A stretch of DNA of 64,000 nt from Himantopus leucocephalus (lineage: Eukaryota; Chordata; Aves; Charadriiformes; Recurvirostridae): positions 2,423,336 through 2,487,335 of the forward strand of contig RSEF01000018.1 of the NCBI GenBank assembly GCA_003993805.1. The letters are read 5' to 3'. Below are positions 46,746-59,330 of the stretch, in pieces. Each line of letters starts with the position of its first letter. Position 1 is the stretch's first letter. The position numbers and the translations under genes were made by a program. The notes under the pieces are model-generated. The model saw only the letters and a program-made list of their open reading frames with translations, had not been told where the DNA came from and did not search any database.

Positions 46746-47580
46746 CGAGGTGGTTAGTGGGTGAATGCTGTTGCCTTTGGCATGACAGACCTCCCTGGGT
46801 CACTGTAAATTATTACAAAACGGTATTAATTTTGGCCTTCTACCCAAAAAAATAGAAACCTGTTTGGGACTAAAGCCTACCCACACGTAGACAAGCTACA
46901 AGCTTCAATCAGGGGAGAAAAAAAGGCAGCTCGGAGCCAGAGGCGAAAATGGGGATCTGCTGCTGCCTCGCATCGAATCCAGACTTCTCATCACAAAAGA
47001 TTTTAATTTGGCCCCTGCTGTACAACCGCAGTCCCTGTTAGACCGATCTCCCCAGGCAAGGCAGTAAATTACGTGTCCCCGCATCTGGCCCCTCCGGTCT
47101 CCCGTCCATATGTTAACCCTCAGAGCTGGTTAACAGGGCTTGGGTGAGCCCAGGCTCTGGCCCTGAATGTCCCCCAGCTTCCCCCAGCCGGCTCTGTGGG
47201 TGATTTCAAGGTATATCAGCACAGCCACCTCCCAGAGGTGTTATTTGCCATCTGGAGCTGGGCAAGCATTTCAAATGGACGCATCATCCATCAAAAAGCA
47301 CACTTTTCTGCAAACTCAAATTGTTTGAATTTGAAATATAGTTTGCTTGCGAAAAAAAAAAAAAAGAAAAATCCATAAAATAAAAATGTTGGTGTTTTCA
47401 AAGCAAAGTACTTCAGTTTTACTTTGAAGCAATGTCCTTATTTTTGAAGTGAGAACAAGCTTCATTTCTAGAAAGAATTTGAAAGAATTAAAAACTTAAA
47501 GCCAGCAGAATACTTTCTGACTGACTCAGGACCAGATGGTCAAATGGAAAAACAAAAAACCCAAATCAAACCCATCGCCT
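46746..47580. other. no gene recognised; A/T-rich low-complexity part
   Basis: From about 47280 to 47480 the sequence is rich in CAAATTG, GAATTTGAAA and GTTTTCAAAG words with an A run at 47352-47365, similar in style to the GAAA/TTTC blocks elsewhere. No exon is recognised. Confidence 0.4.
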
Positions 47581-47680
47581 NNNNNNNNNNNNNNNNNNNN
47601 NNNNNNNNNNNNNNNNNNNNNNNNNNNNNNNNNNNNNNNNNNNNNNNNNNNNNNNNNNNNNNNNNNNNNNNNNNNNNNNN
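47581..47680. other. assembly gap, 100 N
   Basis: Exactly 100 N, a placeholder gap of unknown true size. Frames through it are meaningless. Confidence 0.98.
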
Positions 47681-48012
47681 ACACATTTAGCCCCGAGTTT
47701 TTGGGGAACCCAGAATTTTACTCCGAGCAAATTTACCCCTGCTGCAATGAACACAACCGCTCTACAAGGGGCTGATATTTATTCTAAAAGCCTTTCTGCC
47801 CCATTAGCCCTGATGTTGACCACCCCCCCTGCTCTTACACCTCCAAACCCAAGCTTTGGAAGGACCTGCAGATGTGCTAACAGCTGGGCTTCCCTGAAAG
47901 CCGCGGCAGAGCCTGCAAAAGCCCAGCACCCAGGGCAAAGCTTTCCTATCACTCAGCACATCACTGCTCCAGGACGGGGAACCTATGTGTATTGCAACTA
48001 CAGTTTGAGACC

Positions 48013-48055
48013 TTTTTTTTTTTTTTTTTTTTTTTTTTTNTTTTTTTTCTTTTTT
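48013..48055. repeat. poly-T tract with single N (48040)
   Basis: About 40 T residues with one N and one C. Probably an assembly join in a homopolymer. Confidence 0.9.
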
Positions 48056-48523
48056 CAAATGTGTCTACAAAATGAAATCATTTTGACTCCAGGCTGTTTA
48101 CAGCTGTCACATCTGAAACGGATTTTGCCACTTTGGTGTCAGAAGGCTGGGTCTGGAAAAAAGACATAACATAAAAATCCCTAATGATAAGGAGGCGAAT
48201 CGCTTGTAAATTGAGCCATAGTGTCTTTGGTTGTGTGACATCAATTTAATTCTTTTCCTGCCATGCTTAGGCAGAAACACTCCCTACCTAGCTAGTGATC
48301 ATAGAAGAAAAAAAACGGTAATAAGCATATAACAAGGATCCCCAGAAACAAATAATGCTGGGCTTTTGAAGGGATTGTATTTTGGAGTATTTGCATTTCA
48401 ATGGGATGGAAAGCATCGTTTCTCAGCTGTGTCTTGCCAAACTCTCTGGAACACCCTTTTCTTTCTCTTTGATTAATCATTTCATGCTCAGAGTCTTTTA
48501 AAATACTGCTACTTCTAGCAAGG
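48056..48523. other. no gene recognised
   Basis: Short non-coding stretch with no identifiable repeat or motif. Confidence 0.45.
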
Positions 48524-48570
48524 AGATAAATGTGCATCTCTTCAGATAAATGTGCATCTCTTCAGATAAA
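48524..48570 (+). repeat. 20-bp tandem duplication
   Basis: AGATAAATGTGCATCTCTTC occurs at 48524-48543 and 48544-48563 without differences, followed by the first seven bases of a third unit. Confidence 0.93.
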
Positions 48571-49284
48571 CGATGAACCTTAAGGCTCTGCTCTGTTTTG
48601 CTCTTTTCCCCTGCTAGCTACTTCAACTCCTAAATCAGCAAATACACAACATAGATTTTTCTGGCTGTGCAAGAAGAGCTAGTGAATTTGAAAGACTAAA
48701 GCAAAGCTACAGGTTCCCCTGCCTCAACTAGGGCTGAGAAATTACAAAAGCCAATCTAATAAAAAGGTGAATTTTTCCAAGTGTGCAGCATGATTAAAAA
48801 TCAGCCAATTAAATTTCTGATTCAATATAAAACCTGAATGTTTCCAAATGTATAAAACAGTTGACACCAGCGTGACACCTGCCCTTTCCCTGCAGCTCTC
48901 CATATGGAAAAGAGATCTACCTGCCGGCTCCGTAGCGAAGGAGTTTGGACTGAACTAAACTCGATTTGCAAGCGAAGCCTTTGTCCCTAGCACAGGTCCT
49001 AAACGCAGACCTGTTTTGCTTCTCCACAACTCTTAAAGCTTCTTTAGAACACATAAAAATGCTCCACCGGCTCAAACTCTCTTGCCCTGGACGGTCATCT
49101 GTCTCCGACGCTGGCTGCAGCAGTTGCTGTTTAGAGACAGCACATGAGCTTGGCCGCTTTCTGCGGCTCCTTCCCTCAGTACCCACCAAGCACTCACAGC
49201 AGCTGGATGTGGGATACTAGTCACATCCCTGCCCAGTCATTTTAGTGTCCATTTATTAAGCTGCCGTGCACCACTTTTTAAAAT
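48571..49284. other. no gene recognised
   Basis: Overlapping plus and minus frames at 48917-49220 are mutual shadows. No identifiable repeat. Confidence 0.45.
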
Positions 49285-49430
49285 CCCCCTTTGAACCTGC
49301 TGACTCATCACCTTCACCATTTTGCAAACCTCTCCCATAGTGCACCTCAGCTTTCTCATCTCCAGACTGAAGAGTCATGGCCACAGAAAGCAGCTTTTCC
49401 ATCCCCATTTGCTGCAACACCTTCTCCAGC
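49285..49430 (-). mobile_element. older CR1-like LINE fragment
   Basis: TTTGAACCTGCTGACTCATC, then TTTTGCAAACCTCTCCCATAG, CTCAGCTTTCTCATCTCCAG and ACTGAAGAGTCATGGCC follow the order of antisense old CR1 elements. In those, the order is AACCTGCTG, TTT-ATA-CCTCT-CATA, CCTCAGC-TCTC-T-CCAGACTGAAGAGTC. The closing AGCAGCTTTTCCATCCCC fits the next block. Diverged; ends approximate. Confidence 0.55.
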
Positions 49431-50027
49431 TATACTATGGTATAATCACAGGATTAATTTTACTTAATTACAGGACTAGATATAACGAATGAGCCAGGTC
49501 AAAGTGCAATTTGGGCAAGTTTGCTGCACGGTGGACCAGGCACCGCAAGAGCTATGCTGGTACTCCCTCAGTGCAGAGAGCAAGGAGCTCAAGGAGACCA
49601 GCTCAGGTCCCAAAGGCAGTCCAGTTTCCTTAACCCAACATGGCTCTTGCATGCGAAGGAGCCCCTTTTCTCAGCACCATGAAGTCATCCACACACAGGA
49701 CGATCCTCCTGCTACCACATTCTTTCCAATCCCAGAGACAGTTTGGTCCTGCTCATCGATCCCAGCCCTACGCTCCATTGCACGAGGTGGACATGCCCGG
49801 CATGAATGCTGGAGCATCCAGCTCTTCTCCCCTCAAAAAAAGGCACGGCGCAGTGACACAAACAACAGGCAGCTTTGAAGCTGACTGACACTTTTTTGAA
49901 CCTCAAGAGAAGTTGAAACTTGGTTCAAATTTCATTTTAAGTGATCACTCCCCGTTCCTAGGGCTCACATATATCAATGTCATAGGCGGTGGGTAATATA
50001 TTATATATGTATTCCATGAGTGACTAC
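49431..50027. other. no gene recognised
   Basis: Frames at 49489-49906 lie on both strands. None is recognisable. Confidence 0.45.
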
Positions 50028-50058
50028 ACACTCAAGAAGTATGAAATACTTCTTGTGT
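50028..50058. repeat. short hairpin
   Basis: AAGAAGTAT (50034-50042) and ATACTTCTT (50046-50054) pair perfectly around a three-base loop. The pairing extends by ACAC/GTGT after a two-base bulge. A total of 13 pairs is possible. Confidence 0.6.
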
Positions 50059-53000
50059 TCCACTTACGTATATACAAAACTACTAATCAGCAAGAGTAGG
50101 TTTCAGAGAAAAAAAAAATCCAAAGCTTTATTAAATGTCAAGTGCAAAAGTAATCTTGAAAACAAAGAACAGAAAAGAAAAATCAGCATAAGAGGAGAAA
50201 GAGAATAAATAGACCAAACTGCAAACCAAACCTAATGTTTTGGCCTGGGAGAGGGGGGAGGAACCCAGCCTGTGTTTCTGGAGAACTGAGCCCTTCGTTC
50301 CTGCTGTGTGCTGTTTTACTGACCTCCACACTTTGTCGAAAAGGCTATTCTCACACTTCTATTCACCAGATTAACTCACGAGTCGGCACAAATATTCATT
50401 CATAAAGCCCACAGGAACTGCTGACACTTTTCAAGAAACCCACTGGGATTTCAAATTCTCAGCAGTTCGGACAGCAGCGTGTCAGCAGTGCCACCCCTGC
50501 CTGCAAGTTACCAGGGAGCTGTGCAGAGGAAAAATTTCTGTAGGAAGAAGAGGCCTTTCAACAGAAACACCACAAAGCAAACTGCTGCTCCCTCCTATTT
50601 TCTTCTCCGGCAGTCTCCCTGCAGGTCCTCGCCGTGCTGGGTGGATGAGACAAGAGGAACACATGCATCACTCTCGCGGGTAATACCTCTCTGACACTGT
50701 CCAGGATCCTCCTACCCATACATTAAGGGCATTCTAGGACTGTCCTGGCTGAGCAAAATTTCATGGAGCCCTTGTATCTCCAAGCTTAAGGTGCATTTCT
50801 TTGACTTTTCTTAGGACAACTGAAGATACCCATTGTTCCAAAGTCTCAAAGTCTCACACTTGGAGGGGAACAAGAGAACACACATGGCAGACAGTAGTCC
50901 TATGACTTAAAGGCTGCCCAGAAGGTGCTCAGCCACGGGTATGGTTTGGCACCGAGAACTTCCCCAGAACGGGACCTTCCTGCCAGGAGGATGAAGAGAA
51001 AGAGACATGAATTTATTTCTCCACCCTGGCCCTTTTCTGTAGCTCATCCCATGGGAACGTATTTATCTCTGTCCTCCTTGGAGAAGGGAACAGGAGAAAC
51101 AGGTCCTCCTTGGTGCTTTTTTGTCTCGGACATCCAAAGATCTGGTACACCAAAGGCAGCACCCATGTCCTTTGTTTTTAATGAGACCATTGACTTAGCT
51201 CCCAAAAGATATGTAAGAATTTTGTTTTATTTTTAAAATGCATAACCCAAACCAGAACTGTTTCTCCCTTCACTTTTGCTGCTTTGATCTTGGCTGAAAT
51301 GTATTACAAGAATAACATCTAATGGAGAGCACCGAGTAAAGCTCAAACTCAAGGGAAAGCTGTATCTCTTTACAAGTGTGCGTTGACCATCCCAGTTCAA
51401 AGACATCAGATTACTTGCGCGAGGAACGGTGCTGGAAGCCACAATCCTCACCTTACACACTAGCTGTCAGCTGCAAGGAAGTCAGATAACTGGAGCTGAA
51501 ACCCTGAACAAAGCAGACCTAACCTTGCAGAGCATGCAAGACTTCTGGCTAAAGAACTGCTGTAATATGTTACTGCCTTGCAGCCCGGTATTATTTTCAT
51601 AATAAGCCTGTTTTATAGTATTTTACATCCAGGTAAGCTCTAAAGGGCTATTTCTCACAGAATAGCTATATCCCACTCTCAGGGAAACCTCTTCTGTTTA
51701 ACATCCACGCTGCAGGTTAATAAATGCCATAGTGTCATTTCCTCCACTTGCTGGTTTTAGCAAATGTCAAAGGGCAACAACATCATATCAGAAACCAAGT
51801 GTAGAAAAGGGAAACAGCAGGCACGAATAACCTCAGAAAGGTTTTACACCCTTCATTCAAATTCTTCTAGGTTTACTTCATATTCATGTTTATTTTGAAG
51901 AAAAGCTCTGATTTATTATCACTATCCAATGCCACATTGTATTGCATACCAGCAAGGTGCTGGTGGAAACGACTAGATCTAGATGTCCCTTATTTTTGAA
52001 ACCCCAGAGCATCAGATAGTCCCCCCCTCCCTTTTCTAGAGTTGTACAATAAATAGAGCAGAACAGTGAGTTTGATTCAAAGTTGGTTGGAGAGATCCAC
52101 AGGTCCATCTGACATTTCTTTTTAAAAAGCAAAACAAACAAAAAAATTCTACCAACAACAAAAACAAACTCTTAAACTGCTCCTTCAGTAGTATTAAAAA
52201 GCGACAGACTAAAACTCTTCGTTAAACGTAATTCTCAGGTTACCATGAGATTTATATTGGGAACACTTGAACCATCCTTCCTCCCCTGACCCGCACTTCA
52301 GTCAAAATAGTATTGTTATGATTACTAAAACACATACCAGGCTTTAAGGAGCCTTGGGTCAAAGCCAACGCACTGTGTTTACCAGGAATAATAATTGTTA
52401 TCAAACAAGTGTGCAGTGCAATCAGGTTTTTGGAGTGAAAAGAGCAAAGATGGCATCAAAATTATACTTTTGCCTGAAGTATTTCAGGATGAACGTATTT
52501 AGGTGACAAATCATTGCCTAAAACCAGACCAGCACTCCATGCTGCAGTAGATGGTAGGAGCGAGTGGACATGGTATCAGCCCACACCTCTCACCATAGCT
52601 GAGCTCACACATCCACACAGCCACCACAAAGGCCTCCAGCCTTTTGTAGAAAGATACTGTGTTGTTACACAAAAAAAAGACTCTCTTATTCACGGTTCGG
52701 AAGCGAAAAAACCAAACAGGCAATTCAAATCACTCAGCTGCACAACCTGCTCCCACGGCAAAGCCCTAAACCGGAGCCGCCCCTGCCAAGGATCAAAGCC
52801 CATGGACCCACCATCATCTGCTGGAAGTTTTTAACTAGGATTTCAGCTAGGAGATGGGCGGTGGTTGAACAGTAGCTAATCAGTCAGCAGAGAAGGGAAA
52901 GAGATAAGGCTTCATGGTGATAAATTGGCCCTGAAGAAAGAGGAAAAGCGAGGACATCCCATGAGATTGCTCCACCCAGGCATTTTCTTAATCGTCTACC

Positions 53001-53349
53001 CCAGCTCCAGGAAAGCAGCACCAAGACAAATGGGTGCAACGTGATCTTCCCCAAGGAACAGTTTTCTGCCAATTTTCCATCTTGTATCCGTTGTCGCGGG
53101 CTGTGGATGGGCTGCCGCTCAGAGGAGAGGCCAGTGATGGATGCTGCCCTGACCTAACAGCAGCAAGGCCTCCAGGCCTTGACCCATGTAGGTTCCAATT
53201 AGCCAAAATTAGTCAGCTGTGGCCAGGGTTTGTCTTCCTTTAAACACCTAACTGTGTGAAAGCAACAGTCCCTTTCTCCAAGTTGCCCACTCAACCCTTT
53301 GTGGCCTTACACCCTTCCCCAGGGAGCCTCCTTCAGTTTTGTTTCTCCC
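50059..53349. other. no gene recognised; weak regulatory-looking patches
   Basis: The stretch 51550-51800 (TATTATTTTCATAATAAGCC, GGTTAATAAATGCCATAGTG) is repeat-free and enhancer-like, but no strong motif supports it. An A-rich CAAAACAAACAAAAA stretch lies at about 52130-52165. No exon or RNA gene is recognised. Confidence 0.42.
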
Positions 53350-53930
53350 CTTCATGGGCCATGCCAATCATTAAAGAGTCTTAGCAGCCCCATTATCATC
53401 CTGGGCAATTCTTAACTCATTAAGGCTTTAAAGTTGTTGGACTGCAGAAAAAAAACCCCAAACCAAGCAAATGCTTAAGCACGATAAAAGGATGTTAATG
53501 TTTTACCCCACCGACAATGACCGAATCTGGAAGACAATTATTATGGATATTTCCATGGGTTTAGTGTTACTTTTTCCTGACATGAGGTCCTCTGTGTGGC
53601 AACTAATTAAAAATGGAGAAGTTTAATCTGCAGCCAATCTCAGAAGTTGATTTGAATTCTCCCACTGTGAACTTTCAAACATGGAAGCACGCCTGTTTGC
53701 GCCGACGGGATCCAATATCCTGCCTTCGCAATGGACTTTTTACATTTTGGCAGGCTGCGCGCCTGTGATTGTGCCAGACTGCGGCATTAATAATTCACTA
53801 CCTGATCTGGTCTTTCAGCATGAAACACAAGTAAAGACGACATTAAGTGCTGCTTGGATTCCCCTCCTCTGCCATTCTCTTATTGTGTCTTCAGGTTGTC
53901 CTTAATCTAAGGGGAATTTAGTATTAAATT
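53350..53930. promoter_or_regulatory. candidate conserved non-coding element
   Basis: CATGCCAATCATTAAAGAG, TTCTTAACTCATTAAGGC, CAATTATTATGGATATTTCC, CAACTAATTAAAAATGG (from about 53600) and GCGGCATTAATAATTCAC (53781-53798) lie in about 500 repeat-free bases. The density of ATTA cores and lack of open frames of note suggest a developmental enhancer. This is inference only. Confidence 0.3.
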
Positions 53931-54520
53931 AACACAAAAAGTCACGACTTAGGAGGTCAAAACCGCATCTACTGCCGAAGAGAGAAAGCAGGCTTTCCTG
54001 CTGAGTTTACCTTTAAAATCAACATTTTTATTTTCTCTGCATCAGAAAGAGATGAAATGTATTTAGATTAGGATGCAGTAGGCTATAGCAGAAATTTTAG
54101 ATTCCTAATGAACAGCATATTAACACTTTTTCCCCGCTTGTGTGAAAAGGCAGATGACAGGCAGAGACGAGACAACATTCCCCTTCTCGAGGGGAGGAAC
54201 ACCATTTTCTAGCAAGATTTGCAACTTTTCCCTCTGCATTGCAACAGAAAGAAAACCTTTTCTAGGAGACAAAACAATGCCAAAACACTTTTATGTGGTT
54301 GAAAGTAGTCTGGGACATTTCACTAGTGCCAGCCCCACACACAGTCGCACTGGCTCAAGCAAGGAGTTGTGGACCAGGTACTCCCGAAAGCTTTCTGCAG
54401 TGGCAGAGCTGCTGTTACCCGAGTCCTCGACACCCCAAGTGACTTAAAAGCTTTGGCAAACTACAAACGTATTATGCCCCAGGTCTTCCCCTTCTCAGGG
54501 CTTCGTTTTTGGTTTAAGTC
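53931..54520. other. no gene recognised
   Basis: Non-coding-looking sequence. The 101-codon frame 54142-54447 is unrecognised. Confidence 0.45.
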
Positions 54521-54575
54521 AAAAAAACCCTACCACCCAAAAAAACCCCACCACCCAAAAATCCCCCAAACCCAG
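54521..54575 (+). repeat. 18-bp degenerate tandem repeat, A/C-rich
   Basis: AAAAAAACCCTACCACCC (54521-54538) and AAAAAAACCCCACCACCC (54539-54556) differ at one base. They are followed by a more degenerate A/C-rich third segment. Confidence 0.85.
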
Positions 54576-54842
54576 AAAGCCTAGGAAGATAACCTCAATT
54601 TGAGAAAACAGTTTCTTTCAGAGTGTTTTGTAGAACATGCAGTTTTCCATGCAGTCCTATGTGCTTTCTATTTGGTGCCTTAATTGTTATATCCCAAAAG
54701 CTCTTACAAGGAAGGGAAAATACTTGGCTTTCTGTTCCAAAATAGATGTGTTGCTATTTTTCTCTCATCCACTGTTCTGGTACTGTTATCACATTAACAC
54801 TTAGAGATCCCAAATAAGGTCAATGCCTTTGTCTGTCAGCCT

Positions 54843-55020
54843 TTGTACAGTCAAGAGACAGTCCTTGCCCCAAAGACCTTAAAATATAAATAGATAAGAC
54901 AGACAAAGGGAGAAAGCAAGGGAACATTTCTATCGTTGTCACAGATAGGGAACAGAAAGATAAAATGGTTTGTTGGAGGTCAGTGACACAGAGCTGGGGA
55001 AAGAACACTCTCAAGTCTCT
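54843..55020 (-). mobile_element. ancient MIR/CORE-SINE-like repeat
   Basis: CAAGAGACAGTCCTTGCCCC, AAAGACCTTAAAATATAAAT and AGATAAGACAGACAAAGGGA are followed by ATAGGGAACAGAAAGATAAA and GGAGGTCAGTGACACAGAGC. The same order occurs in an old amniote repeat: AGAGACAGTCCCTGCCCC, GAGCTTACAATCTAA, AGACAAGACAGACAAAGGG, GGGGAAACTGAGGCACAGAG, GGTCA-ACACAG. Strand follows the MIR convention and is uncertain. The exact family is not named. Confidence 0.6.
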
Positions 55021-58000
55021 GTCAAGTGTCTTTAACCATGAAGCTGTCCAAAAAACTCTCTGTTTCCTCCAGTGTTTCATTCAGGTTCCTGCAGAGACGC
55101 CCAGAAAAGGGAGATGTAAGGAATCCTGCAGACTTTCGGAGCTGCTTAGTTTTCAAGAGGAATTTCTGAAAGGGGATCTGGTGGAAACAACAGAAGTTTG
55201 ACCAAAGCTAAGTCCAAAAGCAGACACCAAAAGCCCCAAGTCTGGACTTGACTGCTAAGAACACACAAATCTCAGAGGAAAGCAGGCAGGGCTGGCCCAG
55301 CCCCAGAGCTGCTCCTCAGTGTCCATGTCCGCAGAGAAAAACGAGATGCTGCGGTCAAAAATTCTCCCTGCAAGCAGTAAGGGCAAGAAAAATCAGGTAG
55401 CAGCAGGAGGCGGGAGGGGAGGTTGTAACAGCCTAAACTGATCTGCCTTCGTGTGCCAATGACAGCACAAGGGCATGGAGAAGATGCCTAGTTTAGCTCC
55501 ACATGCCCCAGAAAGACTGATATATTAAAAAGACAGTGAGACCTGTCTTGGGCAGAATCAAAAGAACCAAAGAACTAAGTTCGCCACTACCCTTTTCACT
55601 TTTGGAGAAAGTTGGGGCGGGGGTGGAAGCAGACCTTCTAGCACAAGCCATTCTGCAGAAGAATTTGCGCTTCAGCCTCATTTAGTGGCTGGCGTATGCC
55701 CTGTCATCCGAGATTTCCCGTCCTTTATTCATTTTTCTCCTTGTGTCATGAAGGATGTCAGAGAAAGCGCTCTCCCTTACACGCTTTATGTCCCGGTGTA
55801 TCTGGTGGCAGCTGGCTCTGTGATTAACTGTGCGCTGCGTGGTGGCTCTTATCCCCGGCTACGACATACCAAGCAGGTAATGTTAGAAGTCTTATGTTGA
55901 AAGAGAGTTTAAAAGTCTGTTTAGTTAACCCAGGTTAAGTTCTGCAGTTTCTCTCTGCTTTCCCTGCCTTCCCCCAAGCATAACTGGTCACAGGAATTTG
56001 CAGGTTTGGGGGGTTTTTTTGAAGCCTTTGTCTTCCCAGAGCTGCTGGTGTTAGCTAGACCACAGCAGGGACACCTACTGTAGCATTTAAATAAAATAAA
56101 CAGCAGTGCTGAAAAACTGAGTTGCATCTGTACCACCAACAGCTTTCAACGTGGGATTTGTGCTCAGCGTTGTGGCAAGATCACCTGCTCTGACCCAGGT
56201 AAAGAGGCTTCATTTTGGAGCTGGAGTGGAAGTGAGTATCCCGGTCCACACGGACACAAGAAGAGCCGGTCCCAGCTCGGCTCTGGATTGCTCCTTGGAC
56301 TGTAACAAGCGGTGCTGGGATTTGTCACAGCCTCGGGGACCGTAAGAGCAAAGTCACGCTTGCATCAGGCTGTGCCTGCTAAACCACCGTGTCCAGCTGA
56401 AGGACAAAAGAGGGCCTTTCCCACCTCAGCCTGGGACAGGACTAATCCCCCAGCTGCCACTTAACTCCTTTGTAACCCAGAGGGAGGAATAAAATCGGCT
56501 ATGCCCATCCTGTAAAGCAGAAAACAATTCCCACCTGCAACATGGGGAACAGGCACTAACACAGCACAGAGATACCCTGACCTGTCGTGGGGTCTTTAAT
56601 TGCTACTATACCCTGAGAAATCAGAAAAGCCCATATTTTTCCCAAGCCGCTGGCCCTTTCCAGTCCTACAACTCGTGACACACCCTGACTTTTTGCCACC
56701 GAAGTTTCACTTTGGAAACTAACACTCCTCTTCCCACTGTTTCCTTGAACACAGACGTTCCTGTCAAAGACCGAGCGCCGACCCGTGCTCCAGCTACTGC
56801 GGCCATCCAGAGCCTTCACCAACATTTAAAGAAAGCTGGAATGGATGGGATGCTCTGGCTTACAGTTGTCTTTGCTGCCAGCTGCTCCATGGCTGTAACT
56901 CTGCCAGTTTATGCAGCCCTGGTGGGTTTGTGCTCGGCTCTTCCAGGGACCCTGCAGAGCTACTGGGATCCTCTACTTTCCAGAGGGAAGGATCCTTCCC
57001 AACACGCATGGGATCGGACCCAGCCAAGACTGAGAAATGAAAGACTTAAGAGAAACAAGCGCATAGCCAAGATCAGAAACACAGCCTGCCTAAAGAGGAT
57101 TGATGATACGTTGCATACCATTGATTTGTCCATTCTTAACCCAACTCTTGGAATACTTTGTTGTCTTTTTTCCCCCTTCCTCACATCTATTACTCTCTCC
57201 TCCACACTTCCCACAGAGTGTAATGTCTTCCAATTCCCTCCTCTCATATTTTTCTCCCCAAATGCCCGCAGCCTGCTGAGCGGGGCGGGGAGCAGAGGCC
57301 CCCACTAATTGGAATGGTCATGGAGATAGTTCGTCTCGCAAGAGCAACACCCACAGGGCAGCGGGGATGCCCCGGCCTGCCTGCAGACCCACACCTGTCC
57401 TTTGTCACAGCTGGGCTGCCCAGACCTGGAATCTAATCCCAGGAGGGCTGGGGAGGGAGGATATTTTATCTTCAGAGAAAGGCAAACAGGATGGGCACTC
57501 ATCGATCTTGAGAAAGAAACATTAGCCAAGTCAAACACACGCCGGGGTCTGAAGCAACAGGATGTCCATGATGTAATGCCTGGATTCACCTTGGCATCTC
57601 CTTTTACACTAAGGACAGACTTGGAGAGAAAAGGAAGGGATGTGAGCACAGGACAAAGAAAATTTGCGGAGAGCATTGACCAAACCTGTTCTAAATCAGT
57701 GCTGGCTCCCCACTACAGAAAGCGAGTTCGGACTTATTACTGGCAACCATCACACACAGCACCGTTAGACCCATGAACCTACCACCATCTATCCAGTATG
57801 TCCAACCAAGCTGGGTCCCCATCTATCATGAGTATGGCCTTCTACTGCCTTAAGCAATTCAGCCATCCACCAGAACGTTTTTGCAGGGCCCACTGCAAAA
57901 AGGTCTTCCTCTTATTTATTCTGTGGTAGTGCCCCCGGTGAGATGGAGATCTGACTGGGAGAAGAGCCCACACAACTCCAGCTGCAGCCAGCCACGGCTC

Positions 58001-59119
58001 AGCATGAGCTGAGGCAAAGGCACCTTGGCAGGAGATAGGAACAGTGGGACACCGACTTCCCTCCACAACACATGTGATTTTGCGCTAGAACGGATGCAAG
58101 GACTCCTGCAGAGAAGCTCCTGCTGGCAAACTTACCTTTATCCAAGGCTATGATACTGTATTTTTAGTTATTGGCTCAGACCCCCTCACTTCTGGCCAAA
58201 GAGCATGTAGGAGGCAAACCAGAAAAGTGCTTGTAACCACCCTCACGCTGTCCCTTTCTGGAGCCAGCTGACAGTCATCCCAGATCACCGAGTTCAGTTG
58301 GAGCAGCGCTAGGATGACATTAGGACAGTGAGAAACAAACAGGCCCAGGCTCAGCCAAAAAGCTATCAATCAGGAGCTGAGAAGTTACTTTGCCCTTAAA
58401 AATGTACTTTAGATAGGTACGGCACAAAATAACCTTTCAACACCGCTTTTGGCCTCTGGAGCCTGTATCTCCCAAGACATGGTGGCCAGCACACTTGAGT
58501 TAAGGAAACCGCTGTGACTGCAATGCCAGCATGCAGAGGTCTGGTTTGTGAACGCTCATGGACAGTCCAGTGGTTTCCATTAGGATTTACCTCGGCCTGA
58601 ATCCACTTCTGTCACTGATGAAGGTTTACACTATTCCTACACCTTCACAAAACCAGTTCGTTGGCAAAACAGAAGCCAAAAGACCCATCACTCGTCTGCA
58701 AAACCTAGCTGCCGAGGGGCAAATGAGGAAACGTCCTATGAGCACAGTCAAAAGCGAGGCTCTGAAGTCTAGGTCATGCCAACTCCCTGGCAGCAGCTCC
58801 AGCATTTTGAAGTCTCCGGTGCTTCCCAGGTCTGACTGGCACAGATGGTACCAGGAGGAACCATGGCCCTTCCCCTGCAGCCAGTTTCTCTCGCCAGAGA
58901 AATGGGAAGAACAGAAACATAATTAAAAAGCACTGGGGAGAGCTTAATGGAAAGTCTGCAAAATGGGTGGTGGCTCTGTTTGAGCTGAAAGTCAAAGTTC
59001 TGTTTGATCTACTCATTTACCAGAGCTTGTTCAGAGAGCTAACTACTGGCATGGACCTCAAAAGTTTATTTCCTTGCCAGTATTCCCAGGCTTGTATTAC
59101 CTCCTTTAACAATAACACT
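55021..59119. other. no gene recognised
   Basis: The 198-codon frame 56712-57308 (plus) has unrecognised sequence with a hydrophobic patch and overlaps minus frames over 56960-57305. Two spots look like splice donors (CCAAGCAGGTAATG near 55876; TGACCCAGGTAAAG near 56201), but no matching protein is recognised. Nothing further is identified. Confidence 0.42.
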
Positions 59120-59330
59120 ATAAAATTAGACCTTCGTTAATGCCGAATTGCACAGTAACTCACAAAAGAGAGCAAACAGACCTAATCTGACCATCCAGGC
59201 ATTGATTAAAACGAACACCCCTGAGAACGCTGTAATAAAGATTCAACACTTCCAGCGCTTGCCATTAGAGACCTGTCTCTTTGTAATGATTTGCCTCATT
59301 AAGCCGCGCACCGCGGACCCGCCATCCCTG
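59120..59330. promoter_or_regulatory. candidate conserved non-coding element
   Basis: CCTTCGTTAATGCCGAATTG, CATTGATTAAAACGAACACC, CTGTAATAAAGATTCAAC and TTGTAATGATTTGCCTCATT lie in repeat-free sequence. Motif content and texture only. Confidence 0.25.

Noticed and set aside
55876..56210. Splice-donor-like CAGGTAATG and CAGGTAAAG after short frames
   Set aside because: Donor-like words are common by chance. The preceding frames are not recognised and no paired acceptor gives a known protein.
56712..57308. 198-codon open frame with a hydrophobic patch
   Set aside because: No recognisable domain, overlapping minus-strand frames, no convincing exon borders or polyadenylation signal. Treated as chance.
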